From the NCBI GenBank assembly GCA_001972305.1, contig BDDD01001619.1:379627-443626 (forward strand): a stretch of 64,000 nucleotides of DNA, written 5' to 3'. Shown piece after piece: positions 36,460-48,900 of this stretch; positions within the stretch are counted from its first letter, which is position 1; the number at the start of each line of letters is the position of its first letter. Below the pieces are notes generated by a model that was not told where the DNA came from, did no database searches, and was given only the letters and a program-made list of their open reading frames with translations. Origin of the DNA: Cephalotus follicularis. Its lineage: Eukaryota > Streptophyta > Magnoliopsida > Oxalidales > Cephalotaceae. The translations under genes and the position numbers were made by a program.

Positions 36460-36464
36460 ATAAT
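36460..36464. repeat. Target-site duplication ataat (left)
   Basis: ataat abuts the left LTR and is repeated at 41,830-41,834 after the right LTR. It marks the Copia insertion into the LINE. Confidence 0.92.
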
Positions 36465-37111
36465 TGTTGTAAAAACTAGCCTCAAAAACTCTAACAACCT
36501 AATAGCAAAGTTTAATCAAGCAAACACACACAAGACAATAAAGATAAATCGACACAAGATTTACGTAGTTCGATCAATGTGATCTACGTCCACGGGTAGA
36601 GGTGATATGGTTTTTTCACTATGTAAATATGAGATTACAATGAGTTTCTCACAAACCCTTAGCCCTTGTTACACCCAGAAAGACCCACTCTCTAGTGTAA
36701 AATCGACTGACGGTTGTTATATCTCCTGTTGCTCTCCTCACTTTTGACCTAAGGAAACTTCCCTATTTATATAAGTCGCATGACAGCCGACTCTCTACTT
36801 AAGGCAGCCGACTGTCTCCCCAAAATAGTCGACTGTTCCCAAAACCAGCTGACTGTTTTTGTTAAACAAATTTCCCAAGTCGCGTCGATAGTCGGCTGCC
36901 ATCAGACACCAGCTGACTGTCCTGATAATCCAGTCGACTGTCCAACCTTGATAGCCGACTGGATTCTGCAGATTGCAAATAGCTCCAGACTCTGCATTTC
37001 AGTTGGCTGCCCATCCTTGGCAGCTGACTGCCCATCCAATCCAGTCGACTGTCCAATCCTGACAGCCAACTAGATTCTGCAGAATGCAGAAAATTTTAGC
37101 CAAACTCAACA
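36465..37111 (-). repeat. 3' LTR of the Tork-like Copia
   Basis: On the + strand runs tgttgtaaaaac ... caaactcaaca. It contains a cluster of cagccgactg / cagtcgactg words (36,780-37,075) next to a minus-strand TATA box (ttatataaatagg, about 36,763-36,775), and the gtggacgtag...gaac downstream module near 36,560-36,595. Confidence 0.92.
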
Positions 37112-40100
37112 AATCTCCACCTTGGGTCAATTTTTCTCCAACATTCACATCAGCTACTTCATATCCTTCACCTCTGCCATCCCCAAGAGCTTATCTACAA
37201 CATCCAATTAAGTCCAAGCAAAGCTTGAACTTAATTTCAGGAACCGGTTTAGTCAACATATCTACTGGATTCTCAGCTGTGGCTATTTTTTGAACCGCAA
37301 TTTCACCTCCTTCGATAACATCCCGAATGAAGTGATATCTGACACTGATGTGCTTGATTCTCTCATGAAGCATCTGATTCTTACTCAAATGAATGGCACT
37401 CTGGCTATCACAATACACCGTAGAAACTTGTTGTATCAAACCAAGACTACCAACCAAACCACGCAACCAGATAGCTTCTTTCACCGCTTCAGTCAATGCC
37501 ATGTATTCTGACTCCGTCATAGACAAGGTCATTGTTGGTTGCAAAGTTGCCTTCCAACTAACTGCACAGCCTGACAAAGTAAACACATAGCCAGTAAGCA
37601 ATCTCCGCTATTTCATGTCACCTGCATAATCAGAATCCGAATAACCCACAACATCCATGCTAGCAGCTCCACCGCTACCATAAACTAAACCAATATTTGT
37701 AGAACCTCTCAAGTACCTCATTATCCATTTCACAGCATCCCAATGAGCTTCACCTAGATTAACCATATATCTGCTAACCACACTCACAGCATGTGAAATA
37801 TCTAGCCTAGTGCACACCATGGCATACATCAGACTACCAACCGCACTAGCATATGGAAAACGAGACATGTGCTCCACCTCAACCTCAGTCTTCGGCGATA
37901 ATGAATCTGACAATTTGAAATGTCCAGTCAACGGGGTACTTACCGGTTTAGACTTTTCCATTCCAAACCTCTCAAGCACTTTCTTGATATACTTTTCTTG
38001 AGATACATATAATCGTCTAGCTTGACAATCCCTCTGAATCTCCATACCCAATATCTTCATGGCTGCACCCAAATCCTTCATTTCAAATTCACTACTAAAC
38101 CAAGCCTTCAATGTGTTGATCCCGAATTTATCCTTCGACACAATCAACATGTCATCAACATATAACAACAGATACACAAAAGAACCATCCGGGAGTTTCT
38201 TCAAGTACACAGCTAAAATACTCACATCGACAATAACTGTTCTTGATCATAAAAGTATCAAACCTTTTATACCACTGTCTAGGAGATTGCTTCAATCCAT
38301 ACAAGGATTTCTTCAGCAGGCACACATGATCTTCTTTCCCCGAAAAATGATAACCCTCTGGCTGAGACATGTAAATATGTTCATCTAACTCACCATGTAA
38401 GAACGTTGTCTTGACATCCAATTGCTCAAGCTCCAAGTCTTGACAAGCAACCATAGCAAGTAACACACGTATCGAGCTATGCTTCACAACTAGAGAAATA
38501 CTTTATGAAAGTCCACTCACTCCTTCTGAGTAAAACCCTTAGCTACTAACCATTCCTTGAACCTCTTTGCCTCAACCCCCGGTATACCTTCCTTTTTCTT
38601 GAAGATCCACTTACAACCTACAACCCGTTTCCCCTTTGGTAGCTTTGCTAACTCCCAAGTCTTGTTCTTTTCAAGAAACTGAATTTCTTCATTCATAGCA
38701 GTTACCCACTCCGCTGATTCTTTGCTTTTCACTGCTTCCTTATAAGTGGACGGTTCCTCTCCTTCAACACTTTCAGCGACTGACAAAGCAAAGGCTACCG
38801 CGTCCGCGTGACTGTATCTCAGTGGTGGTCTAATCTACCTCCTCTCTCTGCCTCTAGCAATACTGTACTGTTGCTCCTGAATTGCTCCATCTTCATCCTG
38901 ATCTTGCAATTCGATTTGAGTTGACTGACTGGAAGAAACTTCATCTTCCCTTCTCGGAGCTTCTAGACTAAGCTCCACCTGTTTCTCTACACCAAGGTCT
39001 TTCTCACCATTCTCAACAGACTTCTCCTTCTAGTTGACCATAGCAGACTCATCAAATGTCACATCTCTGCTAATAAGAAATTTTGGCGACTTGGGATTTT
39101 CAATGCACCACAACCGATACCCTTTCACCCCATCTGCATACCCTAGAAATATGCACTTCTTTGCCCTCGGCTCAAGTTTACCATCATTCACGTGAGCATA
39201 AGCAGGACAACCAAATACTTTTAAACCAGAATAATCACCCGCGGTACCTGACCATACCTCCTGTGGAGTATGTAACTCAATGGCTGTTGATGGAGATCTA
39301 TTTACCAGATAAGCTGCTGTATGAACTGCCTCAGCCCAATACTTCTTCGAGAGACCAGCATTAGAAAGTATGCAGCGAGCTCTTTCTAATAACGTTCTAT
39401 TCATCCGTTCCGTAACTCCATTCTGTTGTGGTGTTTTCCGTACAGTGTGGTGTCTCATTATACCTTCATCCTTGCAGAATTTGTCAATTTCCCCCGAGCA
39501 GTACTCCAAACCATTGTCAGTCCATAGAGTCTTGACCACTCTTCCTGTTTTCTTCTCTACCATGGTTTTCCACTGCTTGAACTTGACAAACGCCTCATCC
39601 TTACTCTTCAGAAAATATGTCCAGACCTTTCTAGAGTAGTCATTAATCAAGGTCATCAAATACCGGCTTCCTCCAAGTGACACTTGTGAAGAGGGACCCC
39701 AAAGATCAGAATGAATATAATCCAAAATACCCTTGGTCTTGTGAATGATTGTACTGAATTTCACCCTACACTGTTTTCCATACACACAATGCTCACAGAA
39801 ATCCAGTTTCTCCGACTTCACTCCAACTAGCAAACCCTTCTTGGACAGAATTTGCAACCCTCTCTCACTCATATGCCCCAGACGCATATGCCAAAGCCGA
39901 GTAGTATCAACATCTTTATCCCCTGATGAAGAAGCAACTGCTGCAGTACCCAGCACGGTATTCCCTTGCAACTGATATAAGCCATCGATCTTTTTTCCCT
40001 TCATAATTACCAGTGCACCCCTAAGTACTTTGATTATCCCATTCTCCCCGGTAAACTTGCGACCATGAGAATCTAGAACCCCCAAGGAAATCAGGTTTTT

Positions 40101-41182
40101 CTTCAGCCCCGGAACATGCCAAGCTTCCAAAGTTCTAATCACACCGTCAAACATCTTGATCTGAACTTTCCCACATCTGACAACCTTCAATGCATTGTTG
40201 TCCCCCAACAGAACCTCTCCCTCCTTGACGTCATAGGTGGCGAACCAATCCCTGTTAGGTGTCATGTGAAAAGAACATCCCGAATCAAGAATCCAACTAC
40301 TGGTGTTATTTACCCTAACAGACAAAACTAAATCTGTATCAGCCTCATCCGAACTTTCATGCACTACACCTACATTAGCTTCGACTGTATTCCCTTTGGC
40401 TATTCCATTTCCCTTGTATCTAGGACAATCAACTTTTCAGTGCCCAGTTTCATTACAAATAAAGCATCGAGAATTCTTAGCTCTCGACTTAGACCGTGAC
40501 TTACCCCTTTTACCTGACCCTCTCTCCCGGTTCCTGCCTCTGGCTACCAGACCTTCTGCCTGATTCTCTCCCATATTTTCTGACACCTTTTTCTTCAACT
40601 CCCTAGACTGCATTGCATCCTTAACATCATTTACATCAATGGAGTCTCTACCATATAACATAGTATCCAAAAAGTGATCATATGAGGACGGCAACGAACA
40701 CAGTAAGATCAAGGCTTGATCTTCATCATCAATTTTAATATTTGTATTCTTCAAATCATGAATCACCTTATTAAAATTATCAATATGCTCTTTTACGGAC
40801 ATACCTTCCTTCATTCGAAGAGTATACAGGCGTTGTTTGATATACAACATGTTTGTGAGTGACTTGGTCACGTAGCGACTCTCCAGTTTATTCCATAAAC
40901 CTACCACTGTAGTCTCATCCACAAATTCATGGAGAACGTCATCCTCCAGACACAGCTGAATCGATGTATGTGCCCTGTTTAGGATCCTCTTCTTCTCCGC
41001 CTGAGGCATATCCTCAGGTAAACCTTCTTCACCATCTACTGCCCCACAAACTTCTTGTTGTATCAGTAGTGCCCACATCTTAACACGCCACATACTGAAA
41101 TTGTCTGTTCCATCAAATTTCGCAATATCGAACTTGGTTGACATCTTGAATTCCGAAGCAAGAACCTGTCTCTGATACCACT

Positions 41183-41829
41183 TGTTGTAAAAACTAGCCT
41201 CGAAAACTCTAACAACCTAATAGCAAAGTTTAATCAAGCAAACACACACAAGACAATAAAGATAAATCGACACAAGATTTACGTGGTTCGATCAATGTGA
41301 TTTACGTCCATGGGCAGAGGTGATATGGTTCTTTCACTATGTAAATATGAGATTACAATGAGTTGCTCACAAACTCTTAGCCCTTGTTACACCCAGAAAG
41401 ACCCACTCTCTAGTACAAAATCGACTGACGACTGCTATATCTCCTGTTGCTCTCTTCACTTTTGACCTAAAGAAACTTCCCTATTTATATAAGTCGCGTG
41501 GCAGTCGACTGTCCACTTAAGGCAGCCGACTGTCTCCCCAAAACAGTCGACTATTCCCAAAACCAGTTGACTGTTTTTGTTAAAAGAATTTCCCAAGTCG
41601 CGTCGACAATCGGATGCCATCAGACACCAGCCGACTGTCCTGATAATCCAGTCGACTGTCTAACCTTGACAGCCGATTGGATTCTGCAGATTGCAAACAG
41701 CTCCAGACTCTGCATTTCAGTTGGTTGCCCATCCATAACAGCTATCTGTCCATTTAATCCAGTCAACTGTCCAACCCTGACAACCGACTGAATTCTGTAA
41801 AATACAGAAAATTTTAGCCAAACTCAACA
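41183..41829 (-). repeat. 5' LTR of the Tork-like Copia
   Basis: 647 bp, same ends and motif cluster (41,505-41,800) as the left LTR. Preceded on its inner side by the rc of the tRNA-Met-type primer site (tctctgataccact). Confidence 0.92.
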
Positions 41830-41834
41830 ATAAT

Positions 41835-42590
41835 GTTTTCCCACCGACCTCGATTAGTAGTGATTTGCAATTCATCCCAATCTCCTCCTTTTCTCTTTAT
41901 GCAGTTGAGCTTTCCTCCTTGCCATCTTCTCCATTTACTCCATCACTCATCTCCTCCTTCCCCCTAGCCTTTTTCGTCAAATTCTTCTCTGTGGCACTCG
42001 ATTTAGAGCTTCCATCACCCTCATCTGAACTCATATTTTGCAGCAGCAGATGCAGTCTTGTCAAGCCCCTATTAACAGCCCCCTCTCTCCCCGATCGTTC
42101 GCCTTCCGCTCTCAACCAATGTCCGTATTGGAATGTCACCCCTTTGCCCAAATCCCCATCCTGTTTTACCTGGTCACATTCACTTTCCAGATGTCCCATA
42201 CTGCCACAAGAAAAGCAAAAATTTGGTAATTTTTCATACCTGAATTGGATCCACACTCTCCCATCACTTCCATAAGATAGCATCATGCCTCTTTTGAGTG
42301 GGTTCCTTATGTTCGTCGTCACCCATAGTATCAAATATGGCACATTCGTTCCTTTTCCTTTGATTAGCTCCACTTCTTCCACTTTCATTATGCTATTGCC
42401 TATCACCTCTCTCATTTGTTCAAAGAAACGTAGATAAGGTACCCCCATCACTCTCACCCATGAGCTTTGTGTCATTAAATTTGGCTAGAGCAGGTGTGAT
42501 CTCCTCATTTAACTCCTTCAGCAATAGAATGCTTTTGTCAAAATGCAATGGGCGGCCACCTGCCTAAACCATTTCCTTGTCTTCGACATC
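41835..42590 (-). mobile_element. L1-type LINE, 5' part (ORF1)
   Basis: The 5' end of the LINE whose ORF2 lies at 32,000-36,459, now separated by the Copia insertion. The two parts are in the same orientation, in the right order, and meet at the ataat duplication. The 5' boundary is near the (TA)n tract at 42,595. Confidence 0.8.
41897..42475 (-). pseudogene. LINE ORF1, zinc-knuckle RNA-binding protein (partial)
   Basis: 192-residue frame. SWVRVMGVPYLRFFEQMREV resembles the DUF4283-type region of plant LINE ORF1. The CCHC knuckle is CFSCGSMGHLESEC near residue 90. The C-terminus is charged and low complexity (KKARGKEEMSDGVNGEDGKE). Such proteins coat LINE RNA. The N-terminal part of ORF1 (about 100 residues more in full elements) is only partly visible beyond 42,475, in a different frame. 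Confidence 0.82.
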
Positions 42591-42591
42591 T

Positions 42592-42594
<3 letters not shown>

Positions 42595-42627
<33 letters not shown>
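42595..42627. repeat. (TA)n microsatellite
   Basis: About 16 uninterrupted TA units at the junction between the LINE 5' end and the upstream region of the recA gene. Confidence 0.95.
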
Positions 42628-42630
<3 letters not shown>

Positions 42631-42957
42631 TTGGTATATAGGGTAACTTAATTTGTTACTGTAATGAATCCAACTAATTTTTCTTGTACGTTTAATGAGA
42701 TGAAGAGCAGGGATAAAGATTCATTAACCTCACAGTAAGAAGATGAATCGTCATCCCCTATCGAGAAAAAATGACAGAAACTGATAAAAGATTGAACCAG
42801 TGGGAATAGGGGGCAGTTAAATAAGACAGCCAAATGTGGGGCCCGCTCAAGAAGCCTAATACAAAAAGAAAGACACAAAGCAGCAGCACACATACTACGC
42901 AAATTTATACTCCACTACTCTCCTACAACACAACACATCCAAACCAAAAGTGATGAA
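42628..42957 (+). promoter_or_regulatory. Upstream region of the recA-like gene
   Basis: Only about 330 bases separate the (TA)n tract and LINE from the ATG at 42,958, so the core promoter and 5' UTR must lie here or further into transposon DNA. A weak TATA-like aaatttatac lies at 42,901 with a pyrimidine-rich tccactactctcctac after it. The site of transcription start is not certain. Confidence 0.4.
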
Positions 42958-45900
42958 ATGACATTCTTTTCATCCCCAGTGGTGCGCTCTCTCCGGATTT
43001 CTCGCATCCCCTCTTCCCTCCACCAGGTCTCATTCTCTCTCACTCCCTCTCAACATTTTTTCCCAAGTTTTTTGGGCTTTTGTTAGTTTACTTGTCTCTT
43101 TGTCAACTTCGTAGTTAACGCTGTTTTATGTATTTCTTTAATTCAATCATTAGTTTTTTTTTTTTTTGTTACGCATTGGTTTATCAATATTGTTCTTACA
43201 ACCATAGAGACTTTGAAATAGTTACAAAAATTGTGGAGGAGTCAATTGGTGCAAATCACTTTCTGGGCTTGCTTTGAATTTTTTAGTCAACTTGGAGGGT
43301 TTTTTTTAGCTAATAATCTAAGCTAAATATGGAACTTTTTTATGCTGGCTTGTGGGGTATAGCAGTGCATCAGTTATATATTTTCATTTTGCCCTGATTA
43401 TTATCGCAGTCATGCTTTCCTTTTGTCAGCATGAATCAATTGTTTAAATCTTGCTTTACCTTTGCTATGTCTATATCATTTGATGGATGCCCGTGATGAT
43501 TTCTGTTATTTCCCAGAGTGGAAGAAGAGATGCCATCGCTTGTATTGGGATGAAGACTAGAAGTCATTCTTCCGTGGGTAATGAAAATCTTTCTAGTACA
43601 GACGTGCTTGTGCCTACACAATTATTTATTAATCTATTCTCCCTCTAATTCCCTGAAAAATTCGAACTGCTCATTTTTATTTGTATTGGGTAAATAAAAA
43701 TACTGGAAAGTTTTGCTTTGAGGTAGTTGCTTTTGTGCTCTAGGATCTTCAATGTGTATCTTTTTTACTAATCTTGAACAGGGTGAGTTGTTTTACCCCA
43801 CTATGTGTTTTGATGAGGTTTTATATCCCAGTTTATATTGCTGGAAATGAATTGAATCATTTTAAAATAAATTATGGTTCAAATAGGTCTAGAAAGTGGA
43901 ACCTGTGGTGTTGTTGGACAGAGTAAGGTATGATTTAATGTATATTGACGAAAAGTCTTAAGCTAAAATTTTTGGTATAGTAAAAATTCACCCTTATTCT
44001 TGTTTGATACAATCTAGTCCATCATATTTGGGGTTATTCATGCCCCTGTTCGTTGGTCAGCACCAAGTCTTGCACGCCAAAGCTGCCCAATTGTATCTCA
44101 TTATGTGTGTAATGATTTTTAAACTTTGATTATTGATACTCTAAAAAAAAATTCTTCTAGTCCATCATATTTGGCGTATTCATGTCCCTGTTAGTTGATC
44201 GGCATACAGTCTACATGCTAAAGCTGCTTAATTTTAGGACGTTGTTAAGGAGAGGGAAAAAAAATCTCTCTCCAGCTCCTTCTGCTTTTATTTTCTTGTC
44301 CTCCACCTGTTAGAAAATAAAACAAATTACAGCAGTATAGTTTTTTTTTTTCTGGTTGGATGAAACTTTTCTGGACCTGAATTCCATTCATATTTAAACC
44401 TTATAGAGGTGTCCTTGCTACTTGTGAATTTAGTTGTTCCTGCATGAGTGATTTGGTCCTATTTGTCAATTTTAATGATATTTTATTTCCAGCTGAGGTA
44501 ACAGAGTTTGAATGTGACGATCTCTATGATGATGTAAAAGCAACAGAAAAAGATAGTGCACTACGTATTGCTCTCTCACAGCTTGCTGGTGAATTTGGTA
44601 AAGAGACTAAGTTGTCCATGCAGCGGTTTTTCTGCTCACGACGTGCTCCTGTGATACCCACAGGCTCATTAAAGCTTGATCAAGCACTTGGGATTGGAGG
44701 ATTACCTAAGGTTGTTATTTAATGGAGCAAAGTTTTTTTGTTGCCACATATTAGGATAAGCATAAACTGCACAAGTGTACATAGCATACATGTAGATTGG
44801 ATGGCACATGCATACAGGCAGATTCTATGGCAAATGATGGCACTATATATGGGGCCAATACTAGTGCGTTTTTGGGGTTACAGTAGCATTTTACTGTTCT
44901 AGTTCTGGCATGGGAAGATTACTGGGCCATTTCTGTACCTTTTTTTTTCTTTTCTGCTTAGCATTTTCGCTTATTATGTGTGTGTGTGTGTGTATCTATG
45001 GTGTGGGAAAGGCTAAATAAATCTAGGGGACATGGTATATCAGTATTTAGCAATTCCACGAGTAAGGACTCACAATCCACGAGCTAAAAGACCTAGGGAT
45101 CAAATCCTAATAAGCAATATTTGAAGAAAATAAAGAGAGAACTTTTCTCGAATTTGAATTTATATATTTTTAACCGTAGACACACCAAAAAATTCTGAAA
45201 TTAACATGATAGGGCTTAAAATTAGATAAAAGTACCTAAAATTCTCTTTAATACGAACATAAACTTATGGAATAAACAATTTCATGTGTTTTTACGTAAA
45301 GCAACCAAAATTAAAAATATTATACAATTTCCTTGAATAGAGGTTCATGAGAATCTATGCAAATTTTCTTGTTTCCCTTGTTGTTTCTTCCAATCTTTAA
45401 AAATTGAACATACCAATTAAACCAGTTTAGACTAACTAAGCTAGTTTTCTAGAGCTAAACTTTGGAGATATCTTCTACAAGTAAGTGTGCAGTTTGGGTA
45501 CCAATTTGAACACTTGATAACAAGTGCATATTACCATTGCATTTTATTTGATTTTTTTGACTTATACACTAGTATGAACTTAAATTGTAATAATCATTTT
45601 AATTGTTGAACAGATCGAAACCCCAACTATAATTATAAATTCCTTGTTCGTTATTTGTATCCATGTGCTTGTCTTTTTTGTTCTCCTTTTTTGTCAAAAT
45701 ACCTCCATAATCTGTGTTATACGATTCTTTTAGAGGCCTGAATCTGAATTCGTTTCCAAATGATGATTACCCAACTTCTACAAGCACCAATGATTCTCAC
45801 AGAAGGATACTTACTGAATGATAATAATAGCCACCAAACCCTCGCTCTTTGTCCAGTGGGTTTCCTAGCCAGTATTCTCTGAGAGTAATGTTTAAATATG

Positions 45901-48900
45901 GGCTAAAATTAAGGCCAAACAAGAAGTTGGAGCATTGGCATCAGAGCATTGTTTGAAACAAAATGCAAAAAAATACGGAATGAAGAACCTTAGATTCCTT
46001 TCATGATAAAGGTATCATGCAGTTATCTCTATATCTTTAAATTTGGGTCATTTCGTGGACAACACACTTTACTCATTCTTTTGGAACACATTGGCAGCTG
46101 TTTGAGGTGGAACACATTGGCAGCTGTGTAAGTTGCACTATGTTGTCTTGAATTATTTGACGATATGATTTTTTTCATAAGTAATAACTGCATTTGAATA
46201 TCGGCAAAAGGGGAATAGGAGATGCTTTCTATTACACGAGATCACTCGTATATTATAGGTTACTTTTAATACAATGACTGTCTTGCTTTTATTATGATGA
46301 CTATCTTTCTCAGGTGAATTGAATTAAACATGTAATAGCGAATTAGTAAAAACTTTGACATTTTGTGTAATGACCGGAAGTTTTGAGAACAAGTTGCTCT
46401 AAGTCTTGCATGTTAAGGAGTATGTTGTTTGACAAATGCTACAAGGGACCCGTAGTTTGACCCTAACGCTCGGGGGGTTTGGGGGTTCCGGTCCCCGGTG
46501 AGTTGACGGGGGGTCCTGCTGCCCGGACGGCGAGCAGGGGCTCGGGGGCAGCGCCCCCAGAAGAAAAGGGAAATTGGCTGTTTGTATATGTGGTGGAAAC
46601 GGAAGAAAGTGTCTAATGCGCCGACGGTTCCAGGTAAAGCGGCGACGCTTTGACAGTAAATCGGCGACGCTTAGAACCCCTCTCACGCCGGTTAAAACCA
46701 GTGAATGTTCAATTTGGACAAATTCCTCTAACCGACGACGCTTAAGTGAAAGCGACGACGCTTGGTGCAACCGACGACGCACCAAATGTAAGCTTCGACG
46801 CTTTGAAGTCAAGTGTTTTAGTTGACCTAGACGAGACCTTAAAGCGGAGACGCTTTGTAGGAAAGCGTCAACGCTTTAGTCGGGAAGTAAGTTGAAGAAC
46901 TCAGGATAAGCCCGTGACCGGCGACGCTTAAGGAGAAAGCGTCGACGCTTTGCCCTGTGTCAGGTGCTGAATTCTAAGTTTTATGTCACTTGAAGAGGAA
47001 TTAAATGGATTGAGAGACACATGTCAAGCAAAGAAGTAAAAACTTATGATATTTTGATGTTAAGGGACATGTGTCATCAGCGGAATTGGAGGAATTGTGC
47101 ACATGGGCAACTAAGGAGACAAACATCACATGGGTGATGTCATTACAAGGCAAGGTGGCATCCTAGGCATGCTTGGTCCCCAAGTCTCTCTCTCCTATAT
47201 AGATATGTGTAATTTCAGTTGAGAAAAGGTTAGTTTTCTGCTGAGTTTGGAGAGGAGAATTCGTGGGAGAGCAAGAGAGAAGGAGATCAAAGTAAGGTAA
47301 GGAAATCCAATACCCATTTTATCAAAGTTATTCCTCTGTTTTACTAACAAATAATGCAACAGATAGTTTTATTCATATCTTGCTCGTTTCTTGATGAAAT
47401 TTTGAATGGTTTAATGTTTTGGAAACTTCAAGATGTCTACTTTAACTGTTATGTTTTATGCTTCTCGAAATTATATCGAATTCTTGATGAGAATCCATGT
47501 TTCATTCTACTGCTCATGTTCTATTTTCATATAGAAGCTTTGACTTTAAAAACTCATAACGGATTCGATTTTCAACCAATTTTTATGATCTTGAGCTTTC
47601 TGAATTCGTAAAGATGTCTACTTTAATGTTTATGTTTTAAGTTTTCTATGAAAGTGTTTATTTCTATATGAAATTCAAAATTTAGAAATGTTATGCAAAA
47701 TTGTTTTATGAAGGTTTTGAGTTAAATTACTCAAAGTAATGAAAATGCTTTATGAATTGTGAAAGGAAATGAAATGAATGTTTCTACATGACAAACCAGT
47801 TTTAGAAATGTTGTACAAGGCTATTTTATAAATGTTTTATGAAATGATTTTATGAATGCATTTGAGTTAACTACTAAAATGAAGAGAAATGTTTTATGAA
47901 TGCATTTGAGTTAATTACTCAAATGAAGAGAAATGTTTTACGAACGCTTTGAATGTCTTGTTTTATCAAAAACAACGGATTTCAATGACGTTTTATGACT
48001 ATGATCCTTACTGGGCTATTTGAGCTCACTCCTTTCAATGTCTTGTTTTTAAATGATTTTCCAAGAGACGTCGAACGTAAAAGTGCGAGCTTTAGAGGAA
48101 GTTCGTAAACGAAGTATTGAAAAGGAAGTATGTTATGCTATGAAGTTTTATGCTTAATGTCATGCGTTAATGTTTTCAGCCATGTAACGTTTTATGATAG
48201 ACGATGTATAGATATTAAAGTAAGGAAACTAATGCTATAGTTTATGATGTTTTCAAATAAGACGATGATGTCAAAAGTTATAGAACGTACTTGTGAGTAT
48301 GAGAAGTTAATGGTAAAGGTGAGTAATGAATATGACCGTTTTTATGATGTAATAAGTTTATGTTTTCCGCTGTGTAATGTTTATACCAAGTAATGTGAAA
48401 ATGTAAGATATTAGAAAAAAATGGTTATCATGAGAAATATGGTGATTTTTATGTTGAGGATAAAAGTTGTAAAGGTATCATATGAAGTTATTAAACATGA
48501 TAGATCGTAAGTGATCAAACGATTATGTAATACCATGAATTAGATCCTGTGAAGTTTAGCGTTTAAAATTGTAAGTAAATGTTAAGGTTATCGAATACGA
48601 TATAACATAGAGATGATTAAATGGTTAATAGATCGTTAAATGATTAAACGAATTGATGGTTAATGGTTCACCCCACGTAACGCAACCGATTCCCGTAGTT
48701 ATCTTTGAGTTATTAGCGGACTTGGGTTGGGGACGTTACATTTTGTATTTGTGTACCAGTTTCTTCTAAATTATCCATATTTTGTAGCAGCATGCTATTC
48801 TAATTATATCTGCAGATGTTCTAAACTTTAAATTCGTAGAAAGGAATTATTTTAGCACAGATATACCTTGTACTCTGCAGGGAAGAATTGTTGAAATTTA

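Larger units (their letters stand above)
36465..41829 (-). mobile_element. Tork/Tnt1-like Copia retrotransposon, full-length but broken, nested in the LINE
   Basis: 5,365-bp minus-strand element with 647-bp LTRs and a perfect ataat duplication. Read in its own direction: primer site agtggtatcagaga (about 41,170-41,183), gag (about 41,140-40,430; KFDGTDNFSMWRVKMWALLI and CFICNETGH zinc knuckle), protease (LDSGCSFHMTPN near 40,275), integrase (about 39,900-39,100; HMRLGHMSERGLQILSKKGL, TDNGLEYCS), reverse transcriptase (about 38,700-37,900; YVDDMLIVSKD), RNase H to about 37,190 (YCDSQSAIHLSKNQ), and a polypurine tract ccaaggtggagatt. The sequence closely follows Tnt1-94-type polyproteins. About five interruptions. 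The LTRs appear about 94-95% identical, so it is older than the SIRE-like element. Confidence 0.95.
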
